Shown piece after piece: positions 52,401-63,000 of a DNA stretch of 64,000 bases (its first letter is position 1; each line of letters begins with the position of its first letter). The notes below the pieces were generated by a model. The model did no database searches. It was not told the DNA's origin and saw only the letters and a program-made list of their open reading frames with translations. The stretch is from NCBI RefSeq assembly GCF_964355755.1, contig NC_092672.1:28206501-28270500 (forward strand). Reading direction: 5' to 3'. This stretch comes from Antedon mediterranea (Eukaryota; Echinodermata; Crinoidea; Comatulida; Antedonidae). A program made the position numbers and the translations under genes.

Positions 52401-55400
52401 AGATTTTATGAAAAGCAAAATTGCCAATTTAATATACGATACAGTACTTTTGAAATTGACGGAAAAGTATAGAAATACAGCTTAATAACGAGGATAAGTC
52501 AAAATAGAGGGAGGGGGAAGACTTTAATATGTTGAACTTAATGTCTTTATCTCTTTATATTATAATAATAGTTCATTCTTATATAGGCAAGCATATAAGC
52601 AAGCTCTCAATGCGCTGCACAATTACCCCGGTCATTTTTTGGATCATGCACGTGTGGAAACATTATTCCCTAATATAATAATAATTGTATTGTAATCAGC
52701 AAGTGTCTTGCCTAAGCATACATTCAAGCAATGTGGCGAGAGTAAGATTCGAACCACGATCAGTAATCCAACGTCCAACAAACACACGGCCTCACGCCGA
52801 AATTAAGAGGGCAGTCGGTTCCCCCTCCCCCTTCTCGGTTCCGCCGCCTTGTATTGATAAGGTGGGATAGCACAACTAGATCAAGCGTGAAGGTAAGGTG
52901 AGGAGGGGAGTTAATCCGTTACCACCCCGTCTCCCTCACCACCACCACCACCACCACAACCACCGTCAATTAGACCGAACTTTTACAGGTGCCGGCCGCT
53001 CTACATTATTTCGTATTATTTACTCTTTCTTACACAAACAATGACGTATGTACAGATCGTGAACTCTTCGACAAATTGTACAAGTTTTGCATACAAAAGT
53101 CTGAATGTGTAGGCTGTTTCTTTACAGTGTCTCCTTGAAAACGAACATTGGAAATACTGATCCTAACTAACCGATAAGTGAGTTCAGTGTTACATTTTGA
53201 TGAGACATTTGAACGAAAAGAACAAATCTCTACTATGCATCAAATTCAAAAATTCCTATTCTAAATACAGTAGGCCTAAATGGCTATAACCAAACTGTTC
53301 TGGTTTTCGTTGAAAGTCGATTATACTTTAGGCTTATGTCGTATTAAGCTAAATCCTATAATAGCTTGCATTAAGAATTATGAAATGACAGAAATCCCCA
53401 GTGTCCCCGGAATATGAATTGGTTGTGGTGTTTAAACATATTGTCCCTTGTTCGTTTCACGGACAAGTCTCCCTTCGTTCGATATGGGTGTCTAAAACGA
53501 GGGGTTTTGGTTCTGTAACGCAATTCATCACATAGGCTTACACTTTTTCTTTGAAAAATTAGTTCAACTATTTAACATTAACATGAAAAATGTAGGCCTA
53601 TTTATTACATATAGAGCCATCATCATGCAATGTACTATATTAATCAATTTATATAAAGCATATTGATTATTATTTATAAACACATGATGAAAACATAATT
53701 ATTGAACACGAATAATAATATAAAATTTTAAAAAAAATCCACAAACACAAAATAATCCTAAATCGTCTTTGGTACATTTAGGTCTTATAACACCCACGTC
53801 GTCGGTGGGGCTGGGATGGTCATACATGGGCTAAGGTGGTCAGAATGTGATGAGGTGGTCAGAATGGGAGGAGGTGGTCAGATATGGGCTGAGGTGGTCA
53901 TACATGGGCTGAGGTGGGCATGGGCTCTGGTTAGAATAAGCTGAGGTGGTCATGCATGAGCTGAAGTGGTCATACATGGGCTGATGTGGTCAGCATGGGC
54001 TGAGGTGTTCATACATGGGCTGGTCGGCATCTATCATCACCCACCACCCCCCCCCCCCCCCACCTAGGCTACCACATGTCTTGATCAATTCAACCACATT
54101 GTGGTAACTCTTAATTCTACCGAATACTTCGTACACATTTGAACATCGATTGCTCTAAAGTCATGCTATAATGGAACATCGAATTTTGTACATACATTAG
54201 TAACCGGTACTTAAACTAATAATATTAATCTTTGTAGGCCTAATGCTTATGACACTAACCTGACGTCATTTCCTGGTACAGTTTCTAGTAAATTTAATGA
54301 AGATTGAAGATTATAACAAAAGCCAACCTGCCTCTCGTATATGACAACTTCTTATTATTGGCTTGTTATGTTGTTCAAGTTGTTGCTTTTGAATTTAGAT
54401 AATGGAGCGCGCATATCACAATGCTATAGTATCGAATATCCTAAATACACACAGACGTGCATTCCCCAAGGTTCGTTGTAACATCGCTATGGAAACTCTT
54501 GTTGAAATTAGGTAATGCATAAGAAATATTTTAATTGTAATATTGTATAATACATATTGTTGTCATGGTGATACGACCTAATTTGAATCGATACAGATAT
54601 CTTGATTGATTGACTTTATCAAACGTACTGTAGTGGTATTTAGAATATGGCAAAATCGACGTAGGCCTAATTATGATCATATAATTTATATTACCATACT
54701 CTTCAATTTAAAACAGAACCACATAAAATAAAGCGTGTACCAGAAATCAATAATATATTACCGTTAGGACATATAAAAGTAAGCCTACATGAAATTTCGT
54801 TGTCAGAAATTAAGCATCGATACTGTAGTAGAGTTCTGTGGGTGGTGACACCGAGGCATATTCGCGGGGAAAAACAATAACATATAACTGGTTCTGAAAT
54901 AATGAAAGGAGCGACGGCGCGTTCTCCATATGAGTTTCCTGCTTAAGTAATTCTCACCAATTTTAGAGGTTTGTCATTGGTAGGCTAATTGAGGACCATC
55001 CAAAAAAAAAAATGTGTGGTGTTGGAAAATCTGCGCCGGTGCACAAACCCCCATCTTTTGCAATTATTACGATGCGCTTTTATTCCAAACATTAATTACC
55101 GTACAAAATTATTACAAGCAACATAATAATTGTGTAAACATACATCTATTTGTTGTTGTTGTTGCTTCTATACATTATTATTTGCCATAATAAAATAAAA
55201 GGTTTCAGTAAGTTATATTCACAGAGTAGGCCTATAAGCCAAATTCTTGTTTTATGTGTTACGTGCGTCCGATAGCAATGTAGAAATTTGTGGGTATACG
55301 CACAAAAAACATGTGAGACCAGTGGTGGTGCCAACGCGGATGGAGAGGACAGTGATGTCCCCGTCCCCTCTCCGGCGGATCATGTTGGCGGGGGAAATTC

Positions 55401-55665
55401 ATATTATAGAGATTCAAGATCAAGAGCCCTTTTTGTGTCTCTTTATCGGAGAACTCTGGTGCCACTTCTGTCTGGCACCTGCTGGCAAAAATTGGACGGT
55501 GAACGTCCTATTTAGATCTCTGTTTACTTGTTTACGTTATTTAGCCTAATATAGTGCAAGTTAAGTCCGACCAGTAGTGAGGTAAAATAGAAAAGAATAA
55601 AACGATGAAATCGAAAGAAAAAGATGGCTTACCTCAAAAACATCATCGTCGACCGGGCTTGACAT
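40443..55665 (-). CDS. DCX-EMAP: DCX-EMAP: doublecortin-EMAP fusion protein, 18 coding exons, about 1177 residues
   Basis: A microtubule-binding protein; the Drosophila namesake acts in mechanosensory cilia. Exons: 55633-55665, 50358-51167, 49702-49972, 48768-49314, 48371-48520, 47906-47975, 46699-46800, 46321-46416, 45319-45357, 44861-45004, 44340-44436, 43868-44043, 43204-43630, 42929-43026, 42696-42783, 42406-42501, 41793-41923, 40443-40601. All have GT-AG borders, matched phases and no internal stop. DCX1 is near residues 80-166 ([11 protein letters not shown]); DCX2 near 225-308 crosses exons 2-3 (DVFIACG). A charged linker follows. The HELP motif [16 protein letters not shown] starts near 549, then EML-type WD repeats ([32 protein letters not shown]) end at [11 protein letters not shown]. 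Start: [11 protein letters not shown] with consensus donor GTAAGC. The 13-codon exon 45319-45357 and exon 1 are the least certain. Confidence 0.92.
40839..41446 (+). mobile_element. LINE 3'-end fragment inside DCX-EMAP last intron
   Basis: A plus-strand frame ends with [20 protein letters not shown] and a Ser/Phe-rich tail, typical of the C-terminus of non-LTR reverse transcriptases. It is followed by a 3' UTR and an A-rich end (GCCGAAATGAATAAAATAAA). It lies antisense to DCX-EMAP, in the intron between 40602 and 41792. The 5' limit is uncertain. Confidence 0.65.
41478..41628. repeat. Short foldback repeat
   Basis: TTTGGACGCAAC on the left and GTTGCGTCCAAG on the right flank a core with CCAATCACAAGCGA and GGGATTGG. 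Related words (CAACGCAAG, GACCAATCACAAGCGA) occur near 11225-11275, so it seems dispersed. Confidence 0.55.
42031..42277 (+). mobile_element. tRNA-derived SINE, family C, with LINE-like 3' tail
   Basis: The head has an A box (TGGCTTGGTGG, 42043-42053) and B box (GGTTCAAGTCC, 42087-42097). The 3' part (TGAGGGTCCCTAATGATCAG, then GCTGGATGGATCACCCTCAT, then GTGGTTTAAAAAAAA) matches the minus-strand 3' end of the LINE at 22606-25440 over about 60 bases. It lies in the DCX-EMAP intron between 41924 and 42405, antisense to the gene. Confidence 0.88.
43658..43716 (+). repeat. R1 repeat end fragment
   Basis: The perfect small stem GTCGCGT-GCA-ACGCGAC is followed by TATAGCTCACTATAGTCGG and GGTC repeats, matching the GGTC-rich end of R1. 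It sits in the DCX-EMAP intron 43631-43867. Confidence 0.75.
45390..46280. repeat. 21-bp minisatellite filling a DCX-EMAP intron
   Basis: About 42 units of GGAATCGGTAAGTCCAGTAC(T). Variant units recur as blocks: TAGGATCAGT at 45891 and again at 46143, exactly 252 bases (12 units) apart, which is a higher-order repeat. The intron 45358-46320 is therefore over 90% minisatellite. The unit is seven codons long and lacks stops in several frames, so long frames appear on both strands (LPIPVLD on minus, SPVLESV on plus). In gene frame, intron retention meets a stop after three codons, so this is not coding. Confidence 0.97.
46802..48370. other. DCX-EMAP introns with no further elements seen
   Basis: Apart from the short exon 47906-47975, this stretch is AT-rich intron. 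No repeat family or nested gene was recognised. Confidence 0.5.
51385..51745 (+). mobile_element. tRNA-derived SINE, family D, antisense in DCX-EMAP intron 1
   Basis: An A box like tRNA-Leu/Ser (TGGCCGAGCGATTAAGGC) starts near 51393 and a B box (GGTTCGAGGCC) near 51459. The core TCTTCTCGGATAAGGAC, TAGGTCCAGTGTA and TTTAAAGAACCCAG is typical of widespread marine invertebrate SINEs, and the tail is A-rich (AAAATAAATAAATAAAAT). The word TACCATAATGTAATCG occurs just before the element (near 51364) and again near 52055, a possible longer target duplication. The antisense strand carries a splice-flanked 62-codon frame that mimics an exon. Confidence 0.8.
52556..52770 (-). mobile_element. tRNA-derived SINE, family B, copy 2
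   Basis: On the minus strand: GGTTCGAATCTTACTCTCGC, GCTTAGGCAAGACACTTGC, then GCAGCGCATTGAGAG and CTATATAAGAATGAAC. Same order as the copy at 7590-7830. Confidence 0.75.
53810..54030 (+). repeat. Degenerate GCTGAGGTGGTCATACATGG minisatellite
   Basis: About ten imperfect units of roughly 20-22 bases (CATGGGCTGAGGTGGTCA and variants), in DCX-EMAP intron 1. A poly-C run follows at about 54047-54061. Confidence 0.85.
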
Positions 55666-55784
55666 GATCAATTTTTGGTGCAAAGCAAATTGAAGATATT
55701 GATTTCTATATTTGCTTTGATTGTCCCGCGTTCCTTATCTCTTTAGGCCCATCATTTCTTTTGACTACGTGACTAGACTATACC
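55666..55784. promoter_or_regulatory. Short head-to-head spacer between DCX-EMAP and small ORF
   Basis: Only 119 bases separate the DCX-EMAP start codon (minus) from the ATG of the 64-codon frame (plus). If the latter is real this is a bidirectional promoter. No TATA box or CpG island is obvious. Confidence 0.3.
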
Positions 55785-55979
55785 ATGAGTACCTGCAATG
55801 TGCAAAGGTTGCTCGGAGAACCGTGCGAAGTACACTCTTCTACAATTATTAACAATCTTCTCAGAAAATCTAGATTAGCAGAACTCACTTCGTCTATTCA
55901 AAATATTCAAATAGCATTGAAATTGAAATTAAATTTAATAAAGGAGAAGTCTATTGGGAACATGCAACTATTGTTGTAA
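55785..55979 (+). CDS. Hypothetical 64-residue protein, divergent from DCX-EMAP
   Basis: I do not recognise it. It begins MSTCNVQRLLGEPCEVHSST and continues as a Leu/Ile/Lys-rich, probably helical, sequence. It has an ordinary amino-acid mix unlike the low-complexity frames around it, and starts just beyond the DCX-EMAP first exon. No signal peptide, metal site or known motif is visible. It could be a real small gene, the first exon of a spliced gene, or chance. Confidence 0.3.
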   Translation: MSTCNVQRLLGEPCEVHSSTIINNLLRKSRLAELTSSIQNIQIALKLKLNLIKEKSIGNMQLLL

Positions 55980-56145
55980 CTGTATCAATTATGTTATGCA
56001 TCAATGAAGATATCGTTTGGAAATTATTATTCATATTTTTTATGAGTGTTTAGGGAGTGTTCTGGTGTGTATCGGTAAATAATTGAACAATCAAATATCG
56101 ATCGGCAACAATATTGTCATTGTACTCTGTTATTGATAAGTAAAA

Positions 56146-56390
56146 ATGTCACTCACTGTTTGGAGTGAAACTGTTCTCACACTCTAAAAGAGGTGCAAGT
56201 TTTCACTCTTTAAGAGTGGTTGTAATAATGTAACCGATTGGAATAGTTCACTCTTGTGATTAGTGAAATTGTTGACTAGAGTCAATGTCTCTCCTTTAAA
56301 GCATTATCATTCAAAATCCACTATTTTGGAGTGAGTGGCCACTCAAACGTCTCACTCTAAACGAGTGGATTGTCGCTCTTTTATATATTA
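56146..56390. repeat. CACTC/GAGTG-rich inverted-motif cluster
   Basis: Many CACTC and GAGTG words occur in both orientations (TCACACTCTAAAAG, TTAAGAGTGG, GGAGTGAGTGGCCACTC, AAACGAGTGG), so the strand could form several small hairpins. Function unknown. Confidence 0.6.
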
Positions 56391-56559
56391 ATAAATACAT
56401 TTATTTTAATTTGACTTAATTTTCTGTATACAAAAATTCTAGTTCAAATTAATTCAATTTAAAGATGTAGGCCTATAGGCCTCCTGTGTATTGTTCTCCA
56501 CGGTGAAAAATAAAAATTGATAAATCTAGTATAATAAAGTTACTCACTTAGGCCTAATG

Positions 56560-56800
56560 TTTTTATTTATAAAAATGCAAAATAAACGGTTAAATTCAAC
56601 CAAAAAACCCCTTTCTGACAGAAAATTAGATTTTTGTTTTAAATTACAGCTTTTTTCAGGTAAATATTTTCTTTTTCAATCTATATTTTGGTGACATTAA
56701 CATGGCATTTTCAACAACAAAAATGAGAGTCAACAACGTTTGTAAAACAAAAGCATCTGAGTTCAAAATAATTCTTTAAAAACAATAATGTATTGTCAAC
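56560..56800 (-). repeat. Dispersed repeat R2, copy 3 (inverted)
   Basis: On the minus strand: TGTCACCAAAATATAGATTG, TTTACCTGAAAAAAGC, GTTGAATTTAACCG; same order as 18511-18835 but more diverged. Confidence 0.6.
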
Positions 56801-57249
56801 CTCCCTCCTTACAAATTATGATGTAAACATGAATACTTACAATTATAGTTAATAGAGATCTATTGATTGCTAACATATCCATCCAAAAACAATGTTAGAA
56901 CCAATGCATAACTGTTCACATGGCCGAATCTCGATCAACTAAACTAACAGTAGGCCTATAGTATAAGCTACATGATATACACCTTGTAAATGTTTATTAA
57001 TTAATGGTGTCTTTACTCATAATAGTGATGTGTGAAATGTATGTTTTTCTTTCACTTGTTATTAGTGAACGGTGTAAAATTGTATAGTTTTTGTTCAAAG
57101 GTCCTCAATAATTGTTTAGCCTATGTCTCAGGCTGGTTAATTAAGAACTATACGTTGTAAGTCAATATTGTTACATCAATAAAATATTGATATTATAACA
57201 ACTGCGTATTGTTGCATAACGGTGGTTGCTAAGAATAGTAAATAAATAA

Positions 57250-57263
57250 TTACCTAGGCAACG
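57250..57263. promoter_or_regulatory. X-box (RFX) like motif
   Basis: ATTACCTAGGCAAC fits the RFX consensus GTNRCCNNRGYAAC at every position but the first. RFX factors drive ciliary genes, and this site lies about 1.6 kb upstream of DCX-EMAP. The distance is large, so the call is tentative. Confidence 0.35.
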
Positions 57264-57779
57264 GTTTTTTTTCTAGTTGTAACCATTTATGCCCTCAACT
57301 GCATAATTAAATATAGGATGATGATCATTAGACAATGAGGTTTAATTGTTGATTAATTGTAACCTAGTCATAAATGAAATACAATGCACAGACTAAATGA
57401 ATACTGTAATAATGATTTTGACATATTCCTTGTCAATTCATTGTCCTCCTCAGTGTAACGCGCGGCGTGTCAATTATTTAAAATACAACTTTCTTCTTTG
57501 AATAATAATTATTATAAACAAAAGATATATGTCGCCCTCTAGAGTTCAATTTATGTTACTTTTTTCTGCTGATGATGACAAATTGTGTATACAAAATCCA
57601 GGGACCACACCGGCCACCCACCCGAACCAAACATGCAAAGTATAAAAAAGTAGCATTCTCACTAATTAGAACAAATTTGAAGGTTTCCAGTAAAGCATTT
57701 GAAGTTTCCAGTTAGGGCAAGATAGTGAGCGATATATTTACATGGTAGGCCAGTTCTAGCTACCTATCTATCTAATCCG

Positions 57780-57990
57780 CAAGGCTAGGCTAGTGTAGTG
57801 GGTGTATAGGCCTAGGCCTATGTACTATGTAGGCCTAAGTATAATGTATCCTATGTCAATGACCTAGGCCTAGGCCTAGGTTAGGTAGGCTAGAGAGACC
57901 TAGCCTATGCCTAGAGAGAGGCCCCAGCACAACACAGACTACCTAGGCCTAGGCTAGTAGTAGTAGGCTAGTACCACCTTTAGAGTAAGC
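57780..57990. repeat. Dense TAGGCCTA palindrome cluster
   Basis: Overlapping (CCTAGG)n/(GGCCTA)n words such as CCTAGGCCTAGGCCTAGG are packed together, the densest instance of a word found all over the window. Confidence 0.85.
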
Positions 57991-58644
57991 CCTAGCTAGC
58001 TATAAAGGATGCATGCTTGATAATGACATTAATGAATGTGGAAATAGTAGGCCTAGATTCAGAGATTTAATATAAATGAGTTAAATTTCTGAAGTATAAA
58101 TGTTTTATGGGCTGTATCATGTTGTAGGTCTACTATACTATACTATTACTATATGCAGACATGTAATTACCTAGCTAGATGCCTAGAAAAATAAATGTAG
58201 CTGAAAAGATAAGGTCAATTAAGATTATTGCATTTCAAACCTCATTCTCTACATCCATGCATAATTACAGAAGAGTTAGAAACAATGTTTTTTTTTTAAA
58301 TTCTATATTTACTTGGGGCCTGTTTCTGCTGCATCAAAAGTAACCGGTTAAAATCGGTGTGAATAAATTAAAATCGGTGTGAATAAATTAACTCCATTTT
58401 CTTGGCAGCAGAAACAGGACAAATTTGTGGTAACCGGTTAAAAGGCAGCGCAAAATAACCGGTTAAAAACACCAATTTAAATCGGTGTTAGAACGCCGTT
58501 TAACCGGTTATCGCTGAGCAATTCTTAGCTGCAACACGAAATAACGGTTATTTGATTGACAGTTGTGACCCCGGGTCAGATACCGTCGCATACGATGTGT
58601 GTTTTCCTCGTGGTTTTGACAGTCGAACGAAGAAGTGAACATGT

Positions 58645-58877
58645 ATGTGGATGAATGAAATCACAAGATATGTTATTCAGTTGTGGGGGGAGAGAAAGTA
58701 CGGGGAAGGATGGCAGGCAATAGAAAAGAATCACAGATAATAAATAAGAGCATTTTTGCGAAAGTAAAAGAGGAGTTTGGGGTGGAGTTCCGGGGACTAC
58801 CCAAAGCTAAGCAATTTGAGGCGTTTAGTACACGCTCGCGAAGGGTATGGATGGTCCTATATAAACACCAAAACTGA
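58645..58877 (+). pseudogene. Possible Myb/SANT-like remnant in the transposon
   Basis: One frame reads ITRYVIQLWGERKYGEGWQA and, after a shift, another reads NKSIFAKVKEEFGVEFRGLP. The aromatic/charged pattern resembles Myb/SANT-like proteins that Harbinger elements encode beside the transposase. Evidence is weak: two frames and no complete domain. Confidence 0.3.
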
Positions 58878-59480
58878 AACAAAAAAGGGACTCAGAATGT
58901 TGCAAATACCTACCAAACGATAGTAGATAATGGTTAATTAATTATGAAAACTCAAATTTTATAGCAAAAATCATCCGAATTTATGTTATAAACGATGAAT
59001 TTAGCAACAAAAACTTAATCCAAACGAGCGTATTTATGGCACGCCCTTAGTGCCTTTAATAGGAGAACAATGAACATTCTTACTTTGATCGTTTTACATA
59101 ATATAATTTTTTAGAAAAACATCACATCGACCGAAAACAAAGGTAATCAGAGCCTTTGATAATATATTAAATATGATTTTATTAAGCATAGAAATGTGTT
59201 ATTATTTATGTTAGTACATAAATATACGAAATAATGTTCAATACTCATTACTTTATTAAAGGCACTATGTGCGTGCGATATTCTATGTAGTATGACTTGG
59301 ATACTCTCGTTTTATTTAAATTTTTGTGGCTAAACTCATCGTTTTTAACATAAATTCGGACGATTTTTGCTATAAAAGTTGGGTTTTCATAATTAATTAA
59401 CAATTATCTACTCTCGTTTGGTAGATATTGCAACATTCTGAGTCTCGTTTTTTTTTCCGTTTGGTGTTTTGTAGGACCGC
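58840..59480. repeat. Large imperfect inverted repeat inside transposon
   Basis: The left arm (to about 59072) and right arm (from about 59258) share, inverted, GACTCAGAATGTTGCAA, GTTAATTAATTATGAAAAC, ATAGCAAAAATC and GTGCCTTTAATA, with many small differences. The arms could fold into a stem of about 200 base pairs. Confidence 0.8.
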
Positions 59481-60026
59481 GCTCGCAAAAGACAACAGTC
59501 GTTCACGTGTGGGAAGGGCCGTATTTCATCGCCTTTGTTGAGGATAAAAATTATCCTAGGCGATCGGGCGCTGCACGACCCTCCCCATCATGTTATTGAA
59601 GGCGCCATGAGAATTAATTTTATTAGCGATGTAAGTAGGCTTTACAAAAAACAAAACTTGTAGACCTGGAGACAACATTTTATTTTTTTAACATGTTTGA
59701 GTGAGATGTTCGGCGATATAGGCACACGTGTGTACTCACGACGTCGATGTAAACAAACAGCCAACTTACTACTTCCGTCTGAGTGTATTGCATTTTGGGT
59801 AATGATGACGTTTTGCTCGACGACCACCCATAGATTTAACCGGTTATTTCGGAGCACAAATTGAGCAGAAACGCGGTCTTGTTATTGTTATCTATTTTTA
59901 ATCTATTTAAAAATAACCGGTTAAATTGCGTTATGCAGCAGAAACAGACCCTTGGACTGTGTAGTAGATCCCTGGAATTTTGACATCACAATTAATTATG
60001 TGTCAAAATCTTTTTTTTTTTCAGGT

Positions 60027-63000
60027 ATGTTCTGTAATAGATGTCTTCGTCATAGGACCTGTGTGTCTCAGGTCAGAGTTATGTACTCCTCTCAAAGTCA
60101 AAAGCTACAATTGATCTCCAGGCTACGAACACAAGCAACAAATGTCAGAACCCAGCTTTTTTCCTTAAGGATGGGCTGCCAACGAAGGAGAACTAATCCG
60201 ATCTTTTTACAATTTTCATCATCTTCTTCTTCCGTTAGTTCTAAGGTTCGACTGACTGCGGATATGTATCCGGGTTTGAAGCGTGGTCCGTACGCTGCTC
60301 TGTCGGATGCCGATGCAACATTTTTTGAGGATCTTCTTCCTGGAAGAGTGATAACATGTCCGAGTGAGCTGTTAGGTCACAATACTGATTGGATGAATAT
60401 ATGTAGAGGTATAATAATGTATTTATATAGCAAAACTTGCACTGATAAGGGGCTAGTGTTGCCCGAAAGCTCTGCTAACTTTTCTGGCTATTTGGTTATC
60501 CGCAACGAAGTTGCAGGATAACCTCTTGTGATTGTACGAAATCATCATCATCATCATCATCTTTTTCTTAATCTTCTTTCTTTCTGTATGATTTTTGTGT
60601 AACGCTTTTCTCTAAAACTTGCAAACATAACATTTTGTTAACTATGTTAACATTTTGACATTTATGTAACGTCGTCAAGCGAAGCTTTTCATGATGTTTA
60701 CAATTGTGCAACATGACGTACGCGCGATTTTCTCGTATTTAACATATGTCGAAAACCAAATAACATTTTAAAGTGAAACTTTGCAAAAGTTTAATTTATA
60801 TCATGCGCTTACTTTATGTTGAAAAGAAATTGGGTGTTTTACATAAAGTTACGCGTGCACGCGCATTTAAAATTTCAAAATGCGCAAAATTAATTTATAA
60901 TCAACTTTCTACGCGTTTCATGTCGTTTTAAGCATGTCAAAAATTCCCACGCGTGCGCACATTTTTAAGTGTGCGGTGCGCACGTAGCATTGAAAACGTA
61001 TTTTTTTCGCGTGATTTATGTTTTTCCAGCCTTTTCTAGTGATTTGACCAAATTTTAAACAATTTCGACTTAAAGATACGTCATACGAGCACGTCGAATT
61101 GGACAATTTGCGCGCGTTTTTTATGAAAAGGTTAAAAAATTCGTTTAAAATATGCCTTTTTTTAAACAGTCGTAATTTCTAAACTAGACGGTCAACTTTT
61201 TGTGGATGACATATTCTGGAAGTAGATGAGTTGTAGATATCGGATCAGGTATTAATATGGCTAACCGGACATTGTGACGTCATCGTATGGCCACGCGAAT
61301 ATAAAATTTAGGATTTTTGTATCTTTCGTCATAGCTCATCACATTGAAAAGAGCGCATCTCCACTTATTCGTTTTCCATTTTCATCCCGATTTTGAAATT
61401 GTCTAGGTCAATCAACTATCTTTCGCATGAGTTAAAAATATTTTAATTTTTTTGACGTCATCATGCCTAAAAATTTAAATCACGTGTGGCATCAATTTCA
61501 TCTTTACAGTAAATTTTAATCTGTTATAGCTCGTAAGAATAAAATGTGATAATCACGATTAAAACTTTTTCTGGAAGCTATTGGATTGTAGATACGAAAT
61601 TATGTAAAAACGTTGCCAATCGGATGTTGTGACGTCATCATATGGCCAGTTAAATAAAAAAGGTCGTATTTTCATCTTTTGCGTCATAATTCATTACATT
61701 TAAACGAGCGCGCATCAATATTTCACGTATTCAAATTTCTTCTACACGTTAATACGTTGTTGCTGAGATAATTTCCTTTCGGAATTGCTACCTTCGCGTT
61801 TCATTTTAAAACCGTCAGACATGTTAAAAATTGCAATAAATAGCGGGTCCCGTAATTTCACCTATTCTACACTGTATGTGATATGGATACAGATTATACT
61901 GTGTATACTATATATGAATTTAAATAATAAAATTCAGCAATAACAACATATCATATTCTTCAGTTCAGGTCATAATGCCAACGTGAACACTTCCTTTTGT
62001 CCTCAACCTATCCCCTTAATGTTAATGTTGGACCACTTGCGCGGCGGATAACCAAACTCGTCAAAGTGACGAGTTACATGTCTAGTTACTTTATCGTTTT
62101 GATTTAGCTTTTCGCTTTTTTTTTTGTATCTCCATTGATATCCAGCCACTGATACCCACAGCATTGTCATTTTTTTCAGTAATTTGCCTTTGGATTTATA
62201 TATCAAGCAGACGGTCCGAGTTCGAGTCTCGGTTGAGGCGACTTTTTCTCATTCTCACAGATTTCCTCATCTTTATCGTTTCAAATTAATTAATTAAAAT
62301 TCAGTATACCACCGGGTGGTTTAGAATTAATGTTCTTTGCCTGCTGTGTTTATATATATAAAAGTATCTCTTCGGAGATCCCGCCTCGTAAATAAAAATA
62401 CTGAAAGATGAGGGCGTATCAATTTGATCTCTGTTGCGCATGCGTACAACTGAGGACTAGTGCTGTTTCGCCATACCACGCCGAGAATGTTAAAGAGTCG
62501 CTATTCAATCGAGTAGCCATTTGTACACCTGATGCTAAAGTAATTGTCTTGCCTAAAGACACAGGCAATGCGACAAGCATGCATTTGATACTCCCGATCT
62601 CGCAATCAATCAAACTTCCAACACACTACACCATACACTAAGAGTCTTTACAGCACCCGACATGACATTCCCAGACGCTCTCCCATCTATAACACAACCA
62701 GGCCCAACATTGCTTAACTTCGGTGATCTGACGGGAACCAGTTTTCCAATGCAGTATTATAACCAATTAATTAATTTCTTTAATGCTATCATAGGCAAAT
62801 CAAGGAGGAGAGTGCTAAGGCCGCCTCTCCCAACCCCAACCCCAACCCCATAATTGACCGGTAACTACTATCTATCTATTTTTCACAGACTATTAATATT
62901 ATATGCTTACCAGCACTTCCCCACCCCACCCCCCCCCCCCCAAATCTTTTTAAATTTTTAGAGAATTGGAAAATCTGTTTATAATATTTTCTGCATTTTC

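Larger units (their letters stand above)
58316..59951. mobile_element. Harbinger-like DNA transposon, non-autonomous, 1636 bp
   Basis: The left end GGGCCTGTTTCTGCTGCAT is matched inverted on the right by GGGTCTGTTTCTGCTGCAT, and a 3-base direct repeat TTG flanks both ends. Short GGG-starting inverted repeats and 3-base target duplications fit PIF/Harbinger, although that family usually uses TWA targets. Six copies of the palindrome AACCGGTT lie subterminally (near 58342, 58432, 58457, 58500, 59838 and 59917). No transposase is present. A nested large foldback occupies about 58840-59480. Confidence 0.7.

Noticed and set aside
55247-55549. A 100-residue plus-strand frame in DCX-EMAP intron 1
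   Set aside because: Overlapping frames are open on both strands, and there is no recognisable motif or splice context.
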